A DNA stretch of 64,000 nt. It comes from Solobacterium sp. (lineage in GTDB: Bacteria > Bacillota_I > Bacilli_A > Erysipelotrichales > Erysipelotrichaceae). Where the stretch lies: contig JAFUGM010000058.1 of the NCBI GenBank assembly GCA_017469355.1, positions 1 to 64,000 on the forward strand, given 5' to 3'. Shown piece after piece: positions 59,645 through 64,000 of this stretch. The notes under the pieces were generated by a model that worked only from the letters and a program-made list of their open reading frames with translations, was not told the origin of the DNA and did not search any database. Made by a program: the position numbers and the translations under genes. How positions within the stretch are numbered: position 1 is the first letter of the stretch; each line of letters begins with the position of its first letter.

Positions 59645-60616
59645 ATGTCTGAACGGTTCGATGTAACTGCACTGGGCGAGCTTTTAATTGACTTTACTCA
59701 GAATGGCATGTCGGAACAGGGAAACCCGGTTTTTGAGGCAAATCCCGGAGGTGCTCCCTGCAATGTGCTTTCCATGTTGGCACGTCTTGGCAGAACAACC
59801 GCGTTTATCGGAAAAGTAGGAAATGATGGATTTGGAAAACAGTTGACCGCAGCGATTGAAGAAGTAGGAATCAACGCTGAGGGGCTGCTGTACGATGATG
59901 AGGTTCATACCACTCTGGCATTAGTACATACACTGGAAGGCGGAGACCGTGATTTTTCGTTCTATCGGAATCCGGGTGCGGATGTCAATCTGCGTGCGGA
60001 AGAACTGCCGGAACAGCTGATTCGGGATGCGAAGATTTTTCATTTCGGAACACTGTCTCTGACGGATGAACCAGTCCGCAGTGCCACACTCAAGGCACTT
60101 GCGGTGGCGGAAGAGGAAGGAAAACTTCGTTCCTTTGACCCGAATCTTCGTCCTCCGCTCTGGAAGAGCCTGGATGAAGCGAAGAAGCAGGTGGATTGGG
60201 GACTTCGTCATTGCGACATTCTGAAGATTTCAGACAATGAGATTACCTGGTTTACCGGGCTGGAAGATTATGATGATGGCATCCGTTATCTGCAGGAACA
60301 TTATGATATTAAGCTGATCTGTCTTTCCATGGGACCGGATGGCAGCCGTGCTTATAAGGATGATATCCGGGTGGAAGCCAAACCGTTCCTTCAGGAAGCG
60401 ACGATTGAAACGACCGGTGCTGGAGATACCTTTGGCGCATGTGTGATTGATGGGGTGTTGACCTATGGACTCGATGGGCTGAACGAAGAGCGATTAACGG
60501 AAATCCTTACGTTCGCAAATGCGGCGGCTTCGATTGTTACCACAAGAAAAGGCGCGCTTCGTGTCATGCCGGAGCGGGCAGCGGTAGAGGCATTTATCGC
60601 CTCATATCAGGGATAA
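59645..60616 (+). CDS. PfkB-family carbohydrate kinase, probable fructokinase
   Basis: A 323-residue ribokinase-fold kinase. The N-terminal GELLIDF and the NPGGAPCNVLSMLARLG sugar-binding loop match fructokinases, and the ATP/anion-hole motif is TTGAGDTFGA with the catalytic Asp. It heads an operon with a GH13 sucrose enzyme and a PTS permease, so phosphorylating fructose freed from sucrose is the natural role. The ATG at 59645 follows TTGGAGG. Confidence 0.9.
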   Translation: MSERFDVTALGELLIDFTQNGMSEQGNPVFEANPGGAPCNVLSMLARLGRTTAFIGKVGNDGFGKQLTAAIEEVGINAEGLLYDDEVHTTLALVHTLEGGDRDFSFYRNPGADVNLRAEELPEQLIRDAKIFHFGTLSLTDEPVRSATLKALAVAEEEGKLRSFDPNLRPPLWKSLDEAKKQVDWGLRHCDILKISDNEITWFTGLEDYDDGIRYLQEHYDIKLICLSMGPDGSRAYKDDIRVEAKPFLQEATIETTGAGDTFGACVIDGVLTYGLDGLNEERLTEILTFANAAASIVTTRKGALRVMPERAAVEAFIASYQG

Positions 60617-60628
60617 GGAGAATTATTT

Positions 60629-62461
60629 GTGAGCGGCGAAGCGAAACGTGATCCGGTGTTCCAGGAACGCCTGGACCCGTATTATGATGAACTGAAATGG
60701 CTGTACATGGAGCTGTATCATGACGAACATGCGTTTTCCTATTTTCTGGACATGTTATATCGCTGTTATGCGGAACGTCCTGCCACACTGAAACGATGGG
60801 ACAAAAAGCGGATGGATGCCGGCACCTGGTATAAAACCAACCGGATGCTGGGGATGCTGATGTATGTCAACGCCTTTGCGGGAACGATCAAAGGGGTGCG
60901 CAGTCACCTGGACTACATTCAGGAAACCGGAGTGAATTATCTTCATTTAATGCCGCTGCTGGAAAGTCCCGAGGGGAAAAGTGATGGCGGATATGCGGTA
61001 TCGAATTTTCGTAAAGTTGATCCGAAACTGGGAACGATGAAGGATCTCTATGGATTGGCAACGGAGTGTCATAAGCACAATATTTCTCTCTGCCTCGACT
61101 TTGTGATGAATCATACCAGTGAAAATCATGAATGGGCCGTCAAGGCAAGGCAGGGAGATGAAGATGCACGCAACCGCTACTTCTTCTTTGATGATTGGAC
61201 CATTCCTGAACAGTATGAAGCTACGGTTCCCGAAGTCTTTCCAACGACGGCTCCGGGGAACTTCACCTGGAATGAAGAGGCTAAGAAGGTGGTTCTTACC
61301 ACGTTTTATCCTTACCAATGGGATCTGAATTACCGCAATCCTACGGTATTCAACGACATGACAGAGAACATGCTGTTTCTCTGCAACCATGGCGTGGATA
61401 TCGTCCGGCTGGATGCGGTTCCTTATATCTGGAAGGAACTTGGAACCAATTGCCGGAATCTGCCGCAGGTTCATACACTGGTGCGGCTTATGCATATGGC
61501 AGCTGACATTGTCTGCCCGGGAACACTTCTGCTGGGAGAAGTCGTCATGGAGCCCAGCAAGGTGGTTCCTTACTTTGGAACACTGGAAAAGCCAGAGTGT
61601 CAGATGCTGTATAACGTGACAACCATGGCAAGTACCTGGCATACCGTTGCGACACATAATGTCAAACTGCTGAACCATCAACTGGAATCGGTCTTTGCGC
61701 TGCCAAAAGAAACGACTTTCTTGAATTATCTGCGCTGTCATGATGATATCGGATGGGGGCTGGATTATGACTTTCTTGCGGAGGACCACTTCTATCAGAT
61801 TCCCCATAAGAAGTTTCTGAATGATTACTTTACCGGGAAATTTCCGGGAAGCAGATCTCGTGGGGAACTGTATAACGATGATCCTCGCCTTGGGGACGCA
61901 AGACTCTGTGGCACAACGGCTTCGCTTTGCGGAATGGAAAGTGCAGAGACAGAAGAAGAACTGCAGACAGCAGTGAATCTGGACCTGATGCTGCACGCAT
62001 TCCTTTTGACTCAAAGCGGCATCCCTGTTCTCTATGCCGGTGACGAAATCGCGCAGCTTAATGACAATCATTACCATGAAGACCCGTTAAAGAAAGAGGA
62101 CTCCCGTTATCTTCACCGCGGAAACTTCGATTGGGAAGCGGAAACTCGGAAAACGGATCCCAGTACACCTCAGGGAATGGTATATGGACGTCTTAGAACC
62201 CTGATCTCCATTCGCCAGAGAGAACCGCTGTTTGATGGTGATGGGGATGTATGGAGTGTTCCTACGGGAAATGAACATGTGCTTGGAATTGGCCGTTATA
62301 AGGAACAGAAACTGATTGCACTGTTCAATTTCTCAGATCATGAGGAAACCATCACGCTGGAAGAACAAGGGAAATATATCGATCTATTGGAAGGGACAGC
62401 AGTTTCCCTGCATCAGATCGTATTACAGCCATATCAGTTCCTTTGGGCAAAGGAAGTCTGA
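60629..62461 (+). CDS. Amylosucrase-family glycoside hydrolase (GH13_4)
   Basis: A 610-residue GH13 enzyme closely resembling amylosucrase throughout. It has the N-terminal helical region and the sequence GVNYLHLMPLLESPEGKSDGG. Region I is DFVMNH, region II has nucleophile Asp262 in VRLDAV, region III acid Glu304 in LLGEVV, and region IV HDD (371-373). The aromatic FTW near the substrate is also kept. Amylosucrases split sucrose, passing glucose to an alpha-glucan or water. No signal peptide, so it acts inside the cell. It uses a GTG start after AAGGAG. Sucrose hydrolase, or activity on sucrose-6-phosphate, are alternatives. Confidence 0.92.
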   Translation: MSGEAKRDPVFQERLDPYYDELKWLYMELYHDEHAFSYFLDMLYRCYAERPATLKRWDKKRMDAGTWYKTNRMLGMLMYVNAFAGTIKGVRSHLDYIQETGVNYLHLMPLLESPEGKSDGGYAVSNFRKVDPKLGTMKDLYGLATECHKHNISLCLDFVMNHTSENHEWAVKARQGDEDARNRYFFFDDWTIPEQYEATVPEVFPTTAPGNFTWNEEAKKVVLTTFYPYQWDLNYRNPTVFNDMTENMLFLCNHGVDIVRLDAVPYIWKELGTNCRNLPQVHTLVRLMHMAADIVCPGTLLLGEVVMEPSKVVPYFGTLEKPECQMLYNVTTMASTWHTVATHNVKLLNHQLESVFALPKETTFLNYLRCHDDIGWGLDYDFLAEDHFYQIPHKKFLNDYFTGKFPGSRSRGELYNDDPRLGDARLCGTTASLCGMESAETEEELQTAVNLDLMLHAFLLTQSGIPVLYAGDEIAQLNDNHYHEDPLKKEDSRYLHRGNFDWEAETRKTDPSTPQGMVYGRLRTLISIRQREPLFDGDGDVWSVPTGNEHVLGIGRYKEQKLIALFNFSDHEETITLEEQGKYIDLLEGTAVSLHQIVLQPYQFLWAKEV

Positions 62462-62485
62462 TTACACATTCAACATGGAGAATTT

Positions 62486-63307
62486 ATGAAACTTATCTTT
62501 CTCGACATTGATGGAACATTGACCGAACCTGGATCCAATGTTCCGCCAGTTAGTGCGCTGGAGGCGATCAGGCGCACACAGAACAAAGGAAATCTGGTCT
62601 TTCTCTGCACTGGGAGAAACTACGCTATGCTGGAACCGCTGCTGGTGTATCCATTTAATGGAATGGTAGCTTCTGCCGGTGGCTATGTCACCTGTGGAAA
62701 TGAGGTGCTCTATAACCATCCCATGCCAAGGGAAGAGTCTGATCTTGCGTTGGAACTGCTTCATAAAAATGGTGTGTTCTGCACGCTGGAGGCGCTGGAA
62801 GCGACCTATGGAGATGAAAATCTCGGGGACTTTTTAAGCACTGCCACAGCAGGGAACTCGGAAATTGAACGGTGGCGGAAGGCCTTATCCGAAAGCCTCA
62901 ATATTCAGCCGATGTCGCTGTATCAGGGAACACCGGTTTATAAAATCGTTGTCATGTGTCAGGAAGATGCCCAGCTTGATGAAGCAAGGGCTGCGCTTTC
63001 CGACCGATACGATTTTGTCATTCAGGAAGTCAAAGCTCATGGGAATTGTCAGAATGGAGAACTGATCAACCGGGCATTTGACAAAGGAAAGGGGATACGC
63101 CGGGTTGCGGAGTATCTGAATGTTCCGATGGAAGACACGTATGGATTTGGAGATTCCATGAATGATCTTTCCATGATTGAAACGGTAGGGCATTCAGTCT
63201 GTATGGAAAACGGCGCTGAGGCACTGAAGAAACGCAGTGATCTCATTGTCCCATCAGTAACGGAAGAAGGGCTGTTCAGGGGCTTTGAACAGCTTGGACT
63301 CATCTAG
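62486..63307 (+). CDS. HAD-superfamily Cof-type phosphatase
   Basis: A 273-residue type IIB HAD phosphatase. Motif I FLDIDGTL (nucleophile Asp7, acid Asp9), CTGR as motif II, and motif IV YGFGDSMNDLSM are all present. It sits between the amylosucrase-type gene and the PTS permease, 24 bases after the former. A sugar-phosphate phosphatase in sucrose use is plausible. It is only distantly similar to the other HAD gene at 47145. Confidence 0.92.
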   Translation: MKLIFLDIDGTLTEPGSNVPPVSALEAIRRTQNKGNLVFLCTGRNYAMLEPLLVYPFNGMVASAGGYVTCGNEVLYNHPMPREESDLALELLHKNGVFCTLEALEATYGDENLGDFLSTATAGNSEIERWRKALSESLNIQPMSLYQGTPVYKIVVMCQEDAQLDEARAALSDRYDFVIQEVKAHGNCQNGELINRAFDKGKGIRRVAEYLNVPMEDTYGFGDSMNDLSMIETVGHSVCMENGAEALKKRSDLIVPSVTEEGLFRGFEQLGLI

Positions 63308-63333
63308 TCATTCAACAAAAGGAGGAGAAACAA

Positions 63334-64000
63334 ATGGCATTAGATTACCGCAAGTGCGCCCAGGAAATCGTCGATCATATCGGCGGTCGCGATAATGTCG
63401 CTCAGGCCGCACACTGCGCCACCCGTCTGCGTCTTGTCATCAAAGACAATTCCAAGGTAGAGAAGGAGTACCTGGAGAATGTGGACGGCGTGAAAGGCAT
63501 GTTCGAATCCAACGGACAGCTTCAGCTGATTATCGGAACAGGAACTGTAAACAAGGTATATGACGAGTTCCTGGACATCACCGGTATGACCGCTGCTACA
63601 AAAGACGACGTCAAAGCCGCAGCCGCAGCGAAGGACCCCATGTGGAAACGGCTTCTGAAGCCGATTGGAGATGTATTCGTACCGATTCTGCCGGCGATCG
63701 TCGCTTCCGGTCTCATGATGGGACTTGTGGAAGCACTTGGAAAGGCCCTGCCTGGATTTGCGAGTTCCGACTGGTACGCCTTCCTGGACATGGTCGCGAA
63801 CGCAGCGTTTGTATTCCTGCCCGGTATCGTAGCGATTTCTGCGGCACGGGTATTTGGCGGAAATATTTTCCTTGGGGCAGTCATCGGTCTTCTGATGATC
63901 CACCCCAATCTGATCAATGCATGGAATGTTGCGGGATATGAAGGCGCAATTCCTACGTGGAAGATCTTTATTTTCCCGGTTCAGCAGACTGGCTATCAGG
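63334..64000 (+). CDS. PTS EIIBC component, sucrose/trehalose type (truncated by the window end)
   Basis: The first 222 residues of a PTS permease running off the window. The EIIB domain comes first, with phosphorylated Cys28 in AHCATRLRLVI and QLQLIIGTGTV, then a linker and the first EIIC helices (DVFVPILPAIVASGLMMGL). The following NIFLGAVIGLLMIHPNL matches sucrose/trehalose-type EIIBC. AAGGAGGAG precedes the ATG. In this operon sucrose is the probable sugar, which would enter as sucrose-6-phosphate. Confidence 0.92.
   Translation, partial: MALDYRKCAQEIVDHIGGRDNVAQAAHCATRLRLVIKDNSKVEKEYLENVDGVKGMFESNGQLQLIIGTGTVNKVYDEFLDITGMTAATKDDVKAAAAAKDPMWKRLLKPIGDVFVPILPAIVASGLMMGLVEALGKALPGFASSDWYAFLDMVANAAFVFLPGIVAISAARVFGGNIFLGAVIGLLMIHPNLINAWNVAGYEGAIPTWKIFIFPVQQTGYQ

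Noticed and set aside
60947-62077. 376-codon open frame on the minus strand
   Set aside because: Antisense shadow of the amylosucrase-type gene, without a plausible start or family.

Overview
The window reads as a chromosomal segment of a fermentative, low- to mid-GC Bacillota, most like Erysipelotrichaceae or a related gut lineage. That placement is inferred from gene content and style: strong AGGAGG ribosome binding sites, LacI/CcpA-type carbohydrate control with cre sites, PTS and MsmK-type sugar uptake, L-lactate dehydrogenase, a PanT-CoaBC-CoaX cluster, tandem FeoA-FeoA-FeoB, and tRNA genes without encoded CCA. No 16S rRNA is present to confirm it. Coding density is high, most genes sit in short operons, and many hairpin-plus-T terminators can be seen directly.

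Layout. 1-138 is the 3' end (domains V and VI) of a group II intron running in from outside the window and abutting or overlapping the start of a pnuC-like gene. 1.4-4.0 kb holds efp, a short-chain dehydrogenase and a convergent PLP enzyme. 4.1-6.8 kb is the ferrous iron operon feoA-feoA-feoB behind a promoter with an embedded dyad. 6.9-11.3 kb is a sugar ABC importer (binding protein and two permeases) with its LacI regulator, a tandem operator and a cre site. Its likely ATPase, msmK, lies at 13.6 kb, separated by a two-gene accessory module (HTH plus AlbA_2/Schlafen-like protein). 14.9-19.5 kb has ldh, a PHP phosphoesterase and panT-coaBC-coaX. 20.1-24.5 kb, on the minus strand, has tRNA-Ala and a PRD regulator / PTS EIIBC / MBL-fold hydrolase operon.

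24.6-27.1 kb is the most unusual locus: a ubiquitin-fold sulfur carrier whose Gly-Gly is buried behind a short C-terminal tail, an E1-like ThiF/MoeB enzyme, a JAMM metalloprotease able in principle to expose the Gly-Gly, and a rhodanese-TusA-DsrE fusion with three candidate persulfide cysteines. Together they look like a self-contained sulfur relay. 27.3-37.8 kb carries a DUF362 protein, a phosphodiester glycosidase-like protein, MATE exporter, TetR regulator with a 13-bp perfect dyad, a glycosyltransferase, then secreted GH2 beta-galactosidase, ROK kinase, YgjP-like peptidase and MscS. 38-44.7 kb has an ankyrin protein with an EF-G paralogue, a CPBP-family membrane protein, a flavodoxin-like protein, a stand-alone FakA C-terminal-like domain and an ArdC/IrrE protein. 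44.8-51.9 kb has a diguanylate cyclase, tRNA-Leu, a lipoprotein, a HAD phosphatase, PAP2, Nnr, a histone-H1-like lysine/alanine protein and a small membrane protein.

51.9-59.5 kb is a compact aromatic amino acid operon (pheA-aroB-aroC-aroE/aroK fusion-aroA-tyrA-aroQ) ending in a NusG-II/Gx transporter pair. 59.6-64.0 kb is a probable sucrose operon: PfkB kinase, amylosucrase-type GH13, HAD phosphatase and a PTS EIIBC cut by the window end. A recurring theme is genes whose -10 box lies so close to the ATG that the transcript should be leaderless or nearly so (at 24455, 32700 and 51855).
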